DNA of 64,000 nt from Bacillota bacterium (GTDB lineage: Bacteria; Bacillota; Clostridia; Lachnospirales; Lachnospiraceae). The translations under genes and the position numbers were made by a program. Positions 1 through 9,198 of the stretch are shown here, in pieces. Position 1 is the first letter of the stretch. Each line of letters opens with the position of its first letter. The notes under the pieces are model-generated. The model ran no database searches, was not told where the DNA came from, and was given only the letters and a program-made list of their open reading frames with translations. The DNA lies in NCBI GenBank assembly GCA_023435895.1, contig JAEZLH010000006.1, forward strand, positions 77,480-141,479, in the 5' to 3' direction.

Positions 1-13
1 GAGATGGGAGAGA

Positions 14-910
14 ATGGATAATACGATGCTTTTTGTCTTTAATCCGCGAGCGGGGAAGGGAAAGATCAAGTATCATTTAAGTGAGATAATAGAGTTATAT
101 AAAAGTAAAGGTTATGAAGTTGTTTCGTATGCGACAGCAACGGATAATAATGCAGAAGCAATTGTCACAGACTGTTTAAAAAAAGATAATTATGAATATA
201 TTATATGTTCCGGCGGCGATGGTACACTGAATGAAATAGTCAATGGCGTTATGAAATCAGAAAATAAACCCAAATTGGTGCTGATTCCCATGGGAACCAC
301 CAATGATTACGCAAAGAGCCTAAAAATTCCACAGAGAATTAAGAAGGCTGCCTCCGTAGTGTTTGATAAGCATCATTTTGTTAGTGATGTTGGATTGTTA
401 AATTCTAAATATTTCGTTTATATTGCTGCTTTTGGTTTATTTACTGATGTCCCATATGAAACTTCACAGTCGTATAAGAATATATTGGGACGCTTTGCCT
501 ATATAATGGAAGGAATTAAGCGTGTAGCGAATTTGAAATCCTACAATATTACTCTGGATTATGATGATAAACAAGTTTCAGGAGAATTCATATTCGGTAT
601 GATATCAAATTCTATATCGGTGGGAGGCTTCAAAGGAATTACAGGTCATTCCGTGGTGTTGGATGATGGATATTTTGAAGCGATTTTCATTAAGAAGCCC
701 AATAATATTATGGATTTACAAACAATTATCCATAATTTAAGTTCGGGGGAACTGAATTGTGAATTTATTATCTATGCGCAGGTTAAGGATATTCATATTA
801 ATTCAGAAATGAATATTCCGTGGACTATAGATGGAGAGTTTGGAGGGAATATGCAGACTGTAGATGTGAAAAATATTCCTCAGGCAATCTCCATTTGCAC
901 ACCTTGCTAA
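14..910 (+). CDS. Diacylglycerol kinase-family lipid kinase (YegS/BmrU type)
   Basis: This 298-residue protein matches the length and layout of the DagK/YegS lipid kinase family, which transfers phosphate from ATP to diacylglycerol or related lipids at the inner face of the membrane. An N-terminal nucleotide-binding lobe starts with FNPRAGKGK. The family signature GGDGTLNEIVNG lies at about residues 67-78, with a second conserved stretch PMGTTNDYAKSL. The C-terminal half is the beta-rich lipid-binding domain ending with the expected DGE motif (TIDGEFGG). A GGGAGAG ribosome binding site sits just before the ATG. It converges on the permease downstream with only 13 bases between them. The exact lipid substrate cannot be read from the sequence. 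Confidence 0.88.
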   Translation: MDNTMLFVFNPRAGKGKIKYHLSEIIELYKSKGYEVVSYATATDNNAEAIVTDCLKKDNYEYIICSGGDGTLNEIVNGVMKSENKPKLVLIPMGTTNDYAKSLKIPQRIKKAASVVFDKHHFVSDVGLLNSKYFVYIAAFGLFTDVPYETSQSYKNILGRFAYIMEGIKRVANLKSYNITLDYDDKQVSGEFIFGMISNSISVGGFKGITGHSVVLDDGYFEAIFIKKPNNIMDLQTIIHNLSSGELNCEFIIYAQVKDIHINSEMNIPWTIDGEFGGNMQTVDVKNIPQAISICTPC

Positions 911-923
911 TACTCAAATCACA

Positions 924-2177
924 TTAGTATTTCCGACGTGCGTTATTCCATAATGTAATAACGGTAACTGCAATAAAAGCAAGCCACCCAAGAATATGGG
1001 AATAGAAAAGCAGTATACCTAAACTGATAATCAAAATAATGATAAGGCCTTTGATTATATATCCGGGCAAGCATTTTAAACCGGCTATAAGACCAAGAAG
1101 GGCATTGCAGATAAAAAAAGTATTTGCTATTTCTACCAGCCATTTGGTGGTAATTATGTCATATAGAATCAAAACTAGGAGAACGTAGTGAATAAAGCTT
1201 AGTGCTAACAAAGCTTTTTTTGGAGAACGTTCTCTTTCTCGTTGCATTAAGATTGAAGGGAGTCTTCCTGATTCTGCACGAACGGACATCTGTCTGGTGA
1301 CTCCACCCAGAATCATTAGAACCGTACAGAGACAAAGTCCACTGGCGATTATTCCGAGAACGATATAAGCCTTATCACCAAAGAGGGGGATTAATAGAAG
1401 ATTCATAGTTATGGTATTACCCTTATCCATGTAAGATTGAGATAAATAGCTTTGGAGCGCAAAGGTACTTAATAGATAGATAAGAGTTACAGCAATCAGA
1501 CTGATGCTCACGGCACGCATGATGGTACGCTTGGGATTTGCAACCTCCTCTACATAATTACCTACCACTTCCCACCCAATGATAGACCAAAAGAGTAATA
1601 GTAGGGTAGCTCCAAAGTGATTTATGGGAGGCAAACCGGAAGGGATAACTATCGATGCTTGCGAAACTAGCAGGTAAATGCTTGATACAATCAATATTAA
1701 GGCGGTAAGTGAGGATAAAATCAGGGTGATCCTGCCGAGGGATTTTATTCCCATTAATAGGATTGAAATACAGAACAGAGGCAGCAGTAGGGAGATGAAA
1801 TCCCTGTTAATAATAGAATGGTCAAGCATACCAGATATAAAATCAGAGGCTGTTTCATAAACCGCTACCGGGCCGAAGTATACGGCGGTCATCAAAAAAT
1901 TGGCGGACAATTCTTGATAAGATTTTCCTAAATGATTTCCTACAATGGCACTTACTCCCTCATTATTTGGTGCCAATAGGCTTATCTTAGCAAAAATCCA
2001 CCCGAAGGCGATTCCCAGAAGTAATATTACGAGCCAAGCATAAATGGCCTTTTCTCCTAGAAGTTCATAAGCCATTGGAGGTAATAGAATAATGCCGGAG
2101 CCCAAGATAGAACCCACCAAAAGACCACTTAACGTAAGGGTGCCTAACTTCTTTTCCTTTTCTCGATTTGCATCCAT
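924..2177 (-). CDS. APC-superfamily amino acid permease (YjeH-like)
   Basis: This 417-residue integral membrane protein has about 12 hydrophobic segments. It opens with a helix carrying LLVGSILGSGIILLPP, the glycine-rich unwound first helix typical of amino acid-polyamine-organocation transporters. Overall it resembles the YjeH branch of methionine/branched-chain amino acid exporters, but substrate and direction are inference. It is divergently transcribed from the LysR-type gene that starts at 2321, which is therefore a candidate regulator. A GGAAUG-like site precedes the start. Confidence 0.8.
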   Translation of the reverse strand: MDANREKEKKLGTLTLSGLLVGSILGSGIILLPPMAYELLGEKAIYAWLVILLLGIAFGWIFAKISLLAPNNEGVSAIVGNHLGKSYQELSANFLMTAVYFGPVAVYETASDFISGMLDHSIINRDFISLLLPLFCISILLMGIKSLGRITLILSSLTALILIVSSIYLLVSQASIVIPSGLPPINHFGATLLLLFWSIIGWEVVGNYVEEVANPKRTIMRAVSISLIAVTLIYLLSTFALQSYLSQSYMDKGNTITMNLLLIPLFGDKAYIVLGIIASGLCLCTVLMILGGVTRQMSVRAESGRLPSILMQRERERSPKKALLALSFIHYVLLVLILYDIITTKWLVEIANTFFICNALLGLIAGLKCLPGYIIKGLIIILIISLGILLFYSHILGWLAFIAVTVITLWNNARRKY

Positions 2178-2320
2178 TTGAATTTCATTCCTTTCAAAAC
2201 TGTTATGCAGAAAGTATATTCAAGAAATCACTATTTGTAAAATTGAAAATATAAATATTTCCTATCGAAAATATTGAAAGTGTGTTATATTCACTCTAAA
2301 TGATACAAGGGGGCAGATCG

Positions 2321-3193
2321 ATGGATATAAGAAATTTTAAAACCTTTAAACGTATTGTAGAAGAAGGCAGCTTCTCGAAAGCGGCACAGTCACTGGGGTA
2401 CGCGCAGTCTACCGTTACCTTCCATATTCAATCCATCGAGGAATACTATCAAAAGCCGTTATTTAACCGAATCGGTAAAAATATTGAACTGACGGAATTT
2501 GGCCAAAGCCTAACGAGTCATATTGATTCCTTGTTAAACACTTACGATATTTTAGAAAACTATTCTATGAAGGAAAATAAACCACAGGGAATGATCCGAA
2601 TTGGAGCTCCAGAATCCTTGATGATATACCGGCTCCATCATATCATCAAGGAATATAAGGAGACCTATCCCCAGGTTGAAATCGTAATTATATGCGATAT
2701 GTGCTCAGTTCTGCGTAATAAATTGTCCACTGGAGAGTTGGATCTGTGTTTTTTATTACAGCCGGATTATAATTATTCCAATCTGAATGTAGAAATTCTG
2801 AGAAAGGAAGAAATGTGTTTTGTGGCTCCTTCTGGTTATGAAGGAGAGGATTTTCTGCCGAGAGAATCGCAAATGGTGTTATTTACGGAGAAGGATTGTA
2901 ATTATAGAGAGGTTTTTGAAGGATATTTAAAAAATAAAAATTTCTATCCGACCAATGTACTTCAAGTAGGGAGTGTGGAGGCAATAAAAAAATACATCCA
3001 GTATGGACTTGGGATATCTTATCTTCCACTGTATTCGGTGGCTGAGGATGCCAGGGAGAATAAGTGCAGGATTAAGCATCATGACTCACCGATTACGTTT
3101 TACTCTCAGATTATTTATCACAAGAATAAGTGGGTGAGCCCAGCTTTGCAAGAATTAATCAAAATCAGTAGGGAGCACGCAGCAAGTTGGTAA
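2321..3193 (+). CDS. LysR-family transcriptional regulator
   Basis: The protein (290 residues from the chosen start) has an N-terminal winged helix-turn-helix at about residues 3-60 (FSKAAQSLGYAQSTVTFHIQ) and a LysR substrate-binding domain over the remainder. The ATG at 2321 is preferred over the in-frame ATG at 2300 because AAGGGGG lies at a proper distance before it, and LysR proteins normally begin with a sequence like MDIRNFKTF. The gene is divergent from the amino acid permease at 924-2177 across about 140 bases, the classic arrangement for LysR control of a neighbour. The inducer is unknown. Confidence 0.9.
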   Translation: MDIRNFKTFKRIVEEGSFSKAAQSLGYAQSTVTFHIQSIEEYYQKPLFNRIGKNIELTEFGQSLTSHIDSLLNTYDILENYSMKENKPQGMIRIGAPESLMIYRLHHIIKEYKETYPQVEIVIICDMCSVLRNKLSTGELDLCFLLQPDYNYSNLNVEILRKEEMCFVAPSGYEGEDFLPRESQMVLFTEKDCNYREVFEGYLKNKNFYPTNVLQVGSVEAIKKYIQYGLGISYLPLYSVAEDARENKCRIKHHDSPITFYSQIIYHKNKWVSPALQELIKISREHAASW

Positions 3194-3232
3194 AAGAGAA
3201 TAAAGATCAAAGTTAGTATGGAGGGAATTACA

Positions 3233-3709
3233 ATGTCTTTAGAAAAGGTGAAGAGTTATTTTGAACAGCAGGGTATGGAAAGCAAAGTTAAGGTACTGCA
3301 ACAATCAACTGCTACCGTAGAGCAAGCTGCAGAAGCAATTGGTTGCAGACCTCAAAGAATTGCAAAAACAATGTCATTCTTATTAAATGATGGAGCAATT
3401 CTTATTGTAACCGCAGGAGATGCGAAGGTGGATAATAAGAAGTTTAAGTCCACCTTTGAGCAGAAAGCGAAAATGATAGCTGGGGATATGGTGGAACAAT
3501 ACATTGGTCATAAACCGGGAGGGGTTTGCCCTTTTGCCATAAATCCGGAGGTTAAGGTGTATTTGGATGTATCCTTAAAGCGCTTTGATATAGTTTATCC
3601 GGCAGCCGGCAGCAGTCAAAGTGCGGTGGAATTAACCATTGAGGAACTTGAACATCATTCTGGTTCAAAGGAATGGGTGGATGTATGTAATGTCATAGTA
3701 CAGGAATAA
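3233..3709 (+). CDS. YbaK/ProX-like aminoacyl-tRNA deacylase
   Basis: This 158-residue protein belongs to the YbaK/EbsC/prolyl-tRNA editing family, free-standing cytoplasmic proteins that hydrolyse mischarged aminoacyl-tRNA such as Cys-tRNA(Pro) or Ala-tRNA(Pro). Supporting features are the conserved core lysine segment RIAKTMSFLLN, the GDAKVDNKKFK stretch and the GHKPGGVCPFA loop of the substrate pocket. The start at 3233 follows GGAGGG; the upstream in-frame ATG at 3218 overlaps that site. It lies 39 bases after the LysR gene and may be co-transcribed with it. Which mischarged tRNA it edits is not decidable from sequence alone. Confidence 0.88.
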   Translation: MSLEKVKSYFEQQGMESKVKVLQQSTATVEQAAEAIGCRPQRIAKTMSFLLNDGAILIVTAGDAKVDNKKFKSTFEQKAKMIAGDMVEQYIGHKPGGVCPFAINPEVKVYLDVSLKRFDIVYPAAGSSQSAVELTIEELEHHSGSKEWVDVCNVIVQE

Positions 3710-3723
3710 GAAGTTTTTGTACT

Positions 3724-4623
3724 TTACTTTCCAGAGAGTAAGCTGCTTAGAATCATCCCCAGAAGAATTAATAGGATACCAATCATTCCGACCGTATCAG
3801 GAAGGGAGTCGCCCAGTAATAGGGTACCGCCTATTAGCGTGAAAATCACTTCGCCGGACTGTGTGGATTCAATAACAGCAAGCTTCTTGGGGTCCGATTT
3901 CACAAGATCAGTTGCTTTAAAGAAGAGCAGGGTTGCAATAATCCCCGCAAAAATTGAGACACAAAAAGCCTGAAAGGATTGGGAAGCCGAGGGCGAACCA
4001 ATGGTAATAAATCCATATGTGGATAAAAGGAGCCAAAAGGGTAAGCTGCACAAGGTCATTCCATAGATTCGTTCAGTAGTAGTAATCTGGTCTCCGGCAA
4101 GTGCCATCATCTTTCGGTTGCCCAGAGGGTAGCAGGTTGCAGCAACCAGGATGGGTATTAAGGTCCAAAAAGTTGTATGAAGTTCCATATGTATAATGTT
4201 TTGAGCCTGCAACAGAAATACTCCAATTAGTATTATGCCGGACATAAGTAAATTCTTAATGGGAATTCTATGCTTAAATAGTGGTGTCAACAATACTCCC
4301 ATCACAATAGTTACTTGCCAGGAGGCAGCTATCAGCCATGCCTCTGAGTATACCCCGGCATAGGTAATCGGAACATAAAAGAATCCAAAGCCCACCGTAC
4401 TCCATAGGAGCCAACGAAAGGGATTTTTCTTAATAATTGTATGGATGTGTGAAAACCCACTCGTTCGCCAAATAATGAAAGCTAATATGGGAAAGGTGAA
4501 CAGATAACGAAGGCTGGTACTCCAAATCCAGCTACCCCCGGTCAAGTTCATATTCCTGTTTAATAGAAAGGTAAATGCAAAAAAGAATGATCCGAGGATG
4601 CCCAGTATTAATGCTTTTTTCAT
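3724..4623 (-). CDS. Multidrug-resistance efflux transporter family (DMT/EmrE-like)
   Basis: This is a 299-residue, roughly ten-helix membrane protein of the drug/metabolite transporter superfamily, in the branch named multidrug resistance efflux transporter. Two EamA-like halves are visible, each about 140 residues, with the internal repeat typical of the family. The C-terminal half includes the conserved stretch IESTQSGEVIFTLIGGTLLLGD. It lies 131 bases downstream of the XRE-cupin regulator on the same strand, which suggests that regulator controls it. Substrate unknown. Confidence 0.8.
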   Translation of the reverse strand: MKKALILGILGSFFFAFTFLLNRNMNLTGGSWIWSTSLRYLFTFPILAFIIWRTSGFSHIHTIIKKNPFRWLLWSTVGFGFFYVPITYAGVYSEAWLIAASWQVTIVMGVLLTPLFKHRIPIKNLLMSGIILIGVFLLQAQNIIHMELHTTFWTLIPILVAATCYPLGNRKMMALAGDQITTTERIYGMTLCSLPFWLLLSTYGFITIGSPSASQSFQAFCVSIFAGIIATLLFFKATDLVKSDPKKLAVIESTQSGEVIFTLIGGTLLLGDSLPDTVGMIGILLILLGMILSSLLSGK

Positions 4624-4754
4624 GTTTTACTCCATATGTGTGATATTTGATTAAGGTATCATAATGAAAGGCCTGTATATGCTGTGACAGTGGTAATTTA
4701 TTAAAAGTCAAAAGATCTTTGCAATATTATACAGAACTCTGTGGAACGGTCTTT

Positions 4755-5321
4755 TTAAATATTGGTCATATTTGGATAATAAATAATGTTGAGGATGGAA
4801 CAGATATCTTCCGAAGAATTCGTATAGGAATGAGGGACATCCGCCTTGAAGCGAAAACACTGTTTTTCATCCAAGAAGATTGTATCCGGCCCCACTTTTA
4901 ATTCCATGCTACCGTGCTGAATAAAGATATATTCCTCCACCCCAGTAATATGTTTTGATGATTCATGTATGCAGCCGGAATCAAATTCGATATATAACAT
5001 CTCGAAATTTTGAGTGGGGTTATAGGGAAATAGAGTGAAAGTTCTCATCTTTTGTTCTTCTGCATAAATTGGTTCGCTCTTAAGAATATCAACCTTTGTA
5101 TAATTATTTTTCTCTTCCTCAAGGAAATAGGTTAAAGGTACTTTATAACCGGTTGAAATTTTCCAAAGAGTAGTAATCGTAGGCATAGAAAGTCCACGCT
5201 CAATCTGACTTAGCATTGCTTTACTGATGCCTGTATGTTCCGCAGCCTGATCCAGTGTCAGCTGTTTCGCATTTCGTATAGCTTTCATTCGTTCAACAAT
5301 CGTTGCTTTTAAATCATCCAT
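4755..5321 (-). CDS. XRE-family regulator with C-terminal cupin domain
   Basis: The 188-residue protein joins an N-terminal helix-turn-helix (about residues 8-62, including LTLDQAAEHTGISKAMLSQI) to a cupin sensor domain at about residues 105-182 (KHITGVEEYIFIQHGSMELK). This two-domain design is common in Firmicute repressors that sense small metabolites or amino acid derivatives. A GGAGA site precedes the ATG. The DMT exporter at 3724-4623 follows on the same strand and the nitroreductase unit at 5499 diverges, so either could be a target. An AT-rich inverted repeat just upstream could be its own operator. Confidence 0.88.
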   Translation of the reverse strand: MDDLKATIVERMKAIRNAKQLTLDQAAEHTGISKAMLSQIERGLSMPTITTLWKISTGYKVPLTYFLEEEKNNYTKVDILKSEPIYAEEQKMRTFTLFPYNPTQNFEMLYIEFDSGCIHESSKHITGVEEYIFIQHGSMELKVGPDTIFLDEKQCFRFKADVPHSYTNSSEDICSILNIIYYPNMTNI

Positions 5322-5334
5322 TCTATTGTTCTCC

Positions 5335-5361
5335 GTTATAATATATAATATATGTTATAAC
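5335..5361. promoter_or_regulatory. Inverted repeat, possible XRE operator
   Basis: GTTATAA at 5335-5341 and TTATAAC at 5355-5361 form a 7-bp inverted repeat around an AT-rich core, 14 bases upstream of the XRE-cupin start codon. The inner half contains the palindrome TGTTATAACA. Position and symmetry suggest an autoregulatory operator. The AT-rich composition means it could also be chance. Confidence 0.4.
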
Positions 5362-5498
5362 ATACAACTGAGTGAAAAGTCAATTATCCACTCATGTAAT
5401 TTGATTATTCAGTTAATAAGGTAATCAATAAGTACATCTGCTAAAATATATATCTAATCTGAACGGAAACCAGTTCGCAGAATTAAGGAGGTATCATT

Positions 5499-6020
5499 AT
5501 GCTATTTGACCAACTAAAAACCAGGAGAAGCATAAGAAAATTTCAAAATAGGGAAGTTGAACAAGAGAAAGTAGAAATAATTTTAAAGAGTGCATTATTA
5601 TCCCCTTCCTCAAGATCCATTAGACCCTGGCAGTTTATTGTTGTGACAGATAAAGAGCTTCTATCACAGTTATCCCTGTGCAGAGAGCCGGGACCAAAGT
5701 TTCTTGCCAAAGCTCCTTTGGCGGTGGTAGTAATTGCTGATAGGGAAGCCAGTGATGTATGGGTAGAAGATGCGTCAATTACATCAATAATCATGCAACT
5801 AACAGCTCATGACATAGGGCTTGGTTCCTGTTGGATTCAGGTTCGCAATCGGTATCATAATCAACAAGAGACAGCCGAGGATTATATTAAGACATTGCTT
5901 ACGATACCGGAGCAATATTGCGTGGAAAGTATTCTGGCAATTGGTTATCCCGATGAGATAAAACAACCTTATGAAGAGGACGCTCTTTTATATCAAAAGA
6001 TTCACTATAATAAATTCTAA
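5499..6020 (+). CDS. Nitroreductase-family FMN oxidoreductase
   Basis: This compact nitroreductase (173 residues) has the N-terminal FMN-binding signature TRRSIRKFQNREVE, the SPSSRSIRPWQF loop and a C-terminal ESILAIGYPDE segment characteristic of NAD(P)H:flavin nitroreductases. It begins after a strong AAGGAGGT site. The gene ends 12 bases before the PLP enzyme at 6033, so the two are very likely co-transcribed. Its physiological substrate is unknown; the family reduces nitroaromatics, quinones and flavins. It is one of three nitroreductase-fold proteins in the window. Confidence 0.9.
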   Translation: MLFDQLKTRRSIRKFQNREVEQEKVEIILKSALLSPSSRSIRPWQFIVVTDKELLSQLSLCREPGPKFLAKAPLAVVVIADREASDVWVEDASITSIIMQLTAHDIGLGSCWIQVRNRYHNQQETAEDYIKTLLTIPEQYCVESILAIGYPDEIKQPYEEDALLYQKIHYNKF

Positions 6021-6032
6021 CAGGAGATTACA

Positions 6033-7127
6033 ATGAGATATTTATGTTCAAAATGCGGGGCATCTTCTGAAGTTACTACAAAAGAGCCAAAATGCGCCTG
6101 TGGTGGGTTATGGCAATTGGAGTATCACCCACCAAAATTTGATTTATCCTTGGTGGATCACACCACTTGGAGTATGTTTCGTTACTGGGCGTTTCTTCCC
6201 CTTCTGGATGATGGCTGGAGAGAGATTACGCTTGGGGAAGGAATGACCCCGATAATTCCCTTAGATGAAAATGTAATGCTTAAGATGGAGTATTTTATGC
6301 CAACGCTATCCTTTAAAGACCGTGGAGCTGCGCTATTAATTACACATTGTAAATCCATTGGCGTGAAATCAGTGGTACAAGATAGCAGTGGCAATGCAGG
6401 AAATAGTGTGGCTGCGTATAGTGCACGGGCAGGAATTGAGTGTGAAATCTATGTACCGGAGGGGACTTCACCAAAGAAGATAGACATGATTCACTCCCAC
6501 GGGGCAAAGGTTCAGGTGATTGAAGGTTCAAGGGATCATTGTGCGGACTGTTGCAGGGAGAGGGTGGATAGTGAAGGACTCTATTATGCAAATCATGTAT
6601 ATAATCCTTTTTTTTATCAAGGCACCAAGACCTATATTTATGAAGTCTTCGAGCAGCTGGGCAGAATTCCTGAAAACATTTTTATACCGCTAGGTAATGG
6701 TACATTATTTATTGGTGTGATAAAAGGCTTGGAAGAGTTGGTGGAAAGCGGTGTGATAAAGAGTATGCCCCGTCTTTATGGAATACAAAGCGAATATTGT
6801 GATCCCCTTGTACAAGCTGCCCAAAAAGGAGAAACTCAACCGGCGAATGTATCACCCCAAACAACACTTGCAGAAGGAATCGCCATTGGAGTACCTATGC
6901 GAGGTGAAGAAATCTTAAGTTATGTATATCAATATAAGATAGAGTTAATCACTGCACCTGAGAACCGTATTATGGAAGCAAGAACACTGCTTGCATTAAA
7001 GGGAATTTATTGTGAGCATACTACTGCGGCAAATTATGCTGCATATCTTCATTATTGTGAGAAGTATGGAGCTATTAAGGATTGTTTAATTCCTATGTGT
7101 GGTGCAGGGTTAAAATCAGACCATTAA
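6033..7127 (+). CDS. Threonine synthase-like PLP-dependent enzyme
   Basis: The 364-residue protein is a fold-type II PLP enzyme related to threonine synthase. An N-terminal zinc-ribbon-like segment carries Cys5, Cys8, Cys21 and Cys23, as in class I threonine synthases. The PLP lysine is Lys95 in TLSFKDRGA, followed by the SSGNAGNS phosphate/PLP loop. It could be a threonine synthase paralogue, diaminopropionate ammonia-lyase-like enzyme or cysteate-synthase-like enzyme; homology alone does not separate these. It follows the nitroreductase by 12 bases and precedes an acetamidase, hinting at a nitrogen-scavenging unit. Confidence 0.85.
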   Translation: MRYLCSKCGASSEVTTKEPKCACGGLWQLEYHPPKFDLSLVDHTTWSMFRYWAFLPLLDDGWREITLGEGMTPIIPLDENVMLKMEYFMPTLSFKDRGAALLITHCKSIGVKSVVQDSSGNAGNSVAAYSARAGIECEIYVPEGTSPKKIDMIHSHGAKVQVIEGSRDHCADCCRERVDSEGLYYANHVYNPFFYQGTKTYIYEVFEQLGRIPENIFIPLGNGTLFIGVIKGLEELVESGVIKSMPRLYGIQSEYCDPLVQAAQKGETQPANVSPQTTLAEGIAIGVPMRGEEILSYVYQYKIELITAPENRIMEARTLLALKGIYCEHTTAANYAAYLHYCEKYGAIKDCLIPMCGAGLKSDH

Positions 7128-7311
7128 TAAAAATGCAGAACCTATTATTATGATACGCAAAAGGCAATTTTTATGCTCAATTATTATAATTATTATAAGT
7201 GTAATAGATATAATTTGTTAACGAATGCCAAGGCACCTAGGAATGATATAGCCGAATTCAAATAATATTGTTATGCATTTACCTATTTGTTACGATTGGA
7301 GGGAGAACAGA

Positions 7312-8202
7312 ATGCTTGAAATCAATAAGGAAAAGGTGCACTATTCATTTTCATCGAATCATGCTCCTGTGGCATATGCAAAAAGCGGAGATGTGGTAAA
7401 ATTTCATTGTCAGGATTGCTATAGCGATCAGCTTTTAGAAGATGGCTATGAATATGAAAAGATGGATATGACACGGAATAATCCGGCTACTGGGCCGCTT
7501 TATATAGAAGGTGCTAATGTTGGTGATGTGCTTCGAATTGAGATAAAAGACATTAAAACAGGGAAGGAAGGCTCCATGTGCGGACGCACCGGAGCAGGAA
7601 TATATGAAATCAAGGGAACTCACTGCAGAAAATTCCAGGTTCATAATGGGGAGATTCTGTTTGATCATGGAATTCATATTCCAATACGACCAATGATTGG
7701 AGTAATCGGTACTGCTCCGGCAGAGGATGAAATATCCACCCAATCACCGGGAGAGCATGGTGGGAATATGGATATAAAAGATCTGGGAATAGGTACTCTA
7801 TTATACCTACCGGTAAATGTCGACGGGGCATTGCTGTCCATGGGGGATATTCATGCAGTGCAAGGGGATGGTGAAACAGTGATATGCGCCATGGAGATGA
7901 GTGGTGAGATAACACTAAAAGTAGACATATTAAAGAATAGAGAAGATATCCCTGTGCCATTCCTTGTGACGGAGAAACATTATATCACCACTGCGGCAGA
8001 TGTTTCCCTCGATCAAAGCAGTGTTAGTGCAGCAAAGAAGATGCATGGCTTTTTACAAAGTCATAGTGAGCTCAATGATATTCAGAGCAGTTTTTTACTA
8101 TCCTTAGCGGGGAATTTAAGAATCAGTCAAGTTGTGAATCCCTTAAAAGGCTGTATTATGGAGTTTCCTATTGGATTGGCGAAGGAGAATTTCGTGAGAT
8201 AA
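7312..8202 (+). CDS. Acetamidase/formamidase family protein
   Basis: This 296-residue protein is a short-form FmdA/AmdA enzyme, a family that hydrolyses short amides to ammonia and the carboxylate. Recognisable motifs are GEHGGNMDIKDL and the metal-site loop GDIHAVQGDGE. The ATG at 7312 is chosen because GGAGGG lies eight bases before it; the in-frame ATG at 7273 has no such site. It lies 184 bases after the PLP enzyme gene, so co-transcription is possible but not shown. The cognate amide is unknown. Confidence 0.88.
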   Translation: MLEINKEKVHYSFSSNHAPVAYAKSGDVVKFHCQDCYSDQLLEDGYEYEKMDMTRNNPATGPLYIEGANVGDVLRIEIKDIKTGKEGSMCGRTGAGIYEIKGTHCRKFQVHNGEILFDHGIHIPIRPMIGVIGTAPAEDEISTQSPGEHGGNMDIKDLGIGTLLYLPVNVDGALLSMGDIHAVQGDGETVICAMEMSGEITLKVDILKNREDIPVPFLVTEKHYITTAADVSLDQSSVSAAKKMHGFLQSHSELNDIQSSFLLSLAGNLRISQVVNPLKGCIMEFPIGLAKENFVR

Positions 8203-8366
8203 TATAAAAAGAATAAATGAAGAAGATAATCAACGCTAGGTTCTTTGGATAGCTGTCAATACAATAACACATCACTGTTCTTAGGTTAAAATACTAGAGA
8301 AAAGAGTGTGCAATAGACCACATGATGACAAGGTTTTAACTAGACATGATTTTTCGGGAAAGTGAT

Positions 8367-8474
8367 GTTACTGTTCACTTCCAGTCAAAGTTGAGGATAT
8401 GATTTCGACAAATGCTTCGGAATTCATTTATCGAAATCATTATGCCAAATTTCAAATTGGAATTGAACAGTAAC
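8367..8474. repeat. REP-like imperfect palindromic intergenic element
   Basis: In the 481-base gene-free stretch 8203-8683 a nested palindrome occupies about 108 bases. The outer arms are 8367-8383 and 8458-8474 (GTTACTGTTCA-type ends, one mismatch in 17). The inner arms are GATTTCGA at 8401-8408 and TCGAAATC at 8431-8438, with AAATG/CATTT inside. The right half, from CATTAT to the GAACAGTAAC end, recurs with small changes at 41303-41342 and in the IS duplication at 43374-43413. No ORF or promoter in the element is convincing. It looks like a non-coding dispersed repeat (REP or MITE type). The rest of the gap shows nothing I can name. Confidence 0.7.
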
Positions 8475-8683
8475 AAAGAGATGACAGAAAAAGAAATATT
8501 TAATCTTATATCTTTAATATTTTACATTTTATTGTTACAATGATTAGGGTTGTAATATCGGAAATACATTAAACGCAGTTTGCTTACATCAGTAAGCGCA
8601 TATATGAAGATAAGAATAAATGTTAATCGGAATTAAGGGAATATATTCATTTCACAATCATATAAAAACCAAAGGAGACTTTT

Positions 8684-9169
8684 ATGATACTTGATGAAAA
8701 TTATCACTCACTATGTTTATCCCTAAAGGGATTAATTCAGGATGAAACAGATGCTTTAGCTAATATATCCAACAGCGCAGCACTGATTTATAATAGTTTG
8801 GACAGACTTAACTGGGCAGGATTTTATTTGTATAAGGAGAACCAATTAATACTTGGACCCTTTCAGGGAAAGCCTGCTTGCATCCGAATCGCGTTAGGAC
8901 GTGGAGTATGCGGCACTGCGGCTCAGCAGAGGGAAACAATCTTAGTGAAGGATGTCCATGAGTTTCAGGGGCATATTGCCTGTGATGCTGCTTCGGAATC
9001 CGAGATTGTAATACCAATTGTTAAGAATGATCAATTAATTGGAGTACTGGATATTGATAGTCCGGTGAAAGCGAGATTTGATGAAAATGATAAAGCTGGT
9101 CTCCAGGAGTTCGTAAATATTTTGAATGAATATGTTAACTGGGAGAGTTTGGTGCACTCATCCAAGTAA
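8684..9169 (+). CDS. msrC: Free methionine-(R)-sulfoxide reductase (GAF domain)
   Basis: A single GAF domain of 161 residues, the whole length of known fRMsr proteins, which reduce free L-methionine-(R)-sulfoxide in the cytoplasm using a thioredoxin-type donor. The three cysteines of the catalytic mechanism are present: Cys66 in GKPACIRIA, Cys76 in GRGVCGTA and Cys100 in GHIACDA. The family motifs LNWAGFYLY and GVLDIDSP are also clear. AAAGGAG precedes the ATG. It lies 29 bases before the YibE/F pair, so the three genes may be one transcript, which also ends in the terminator at 11243. Confidence 0.92.
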   Translation: MILDENYHSLCLSLKGLIQDETDALANISNSAALIYNSLDRLNWAGFYLYKENQLILGPFQGKPACIRIALGRGVCGTAAQQRETILVKDVHEFQGHIACDAASESEIVIPIVKNDQLIGVLDIDSPVKARFDENDKAGLQEFVNILNEYVNWESLVHSSK

Positions 9170-9198
9170 CACTACTTTAAAGAGGAGGGAATAAACAG

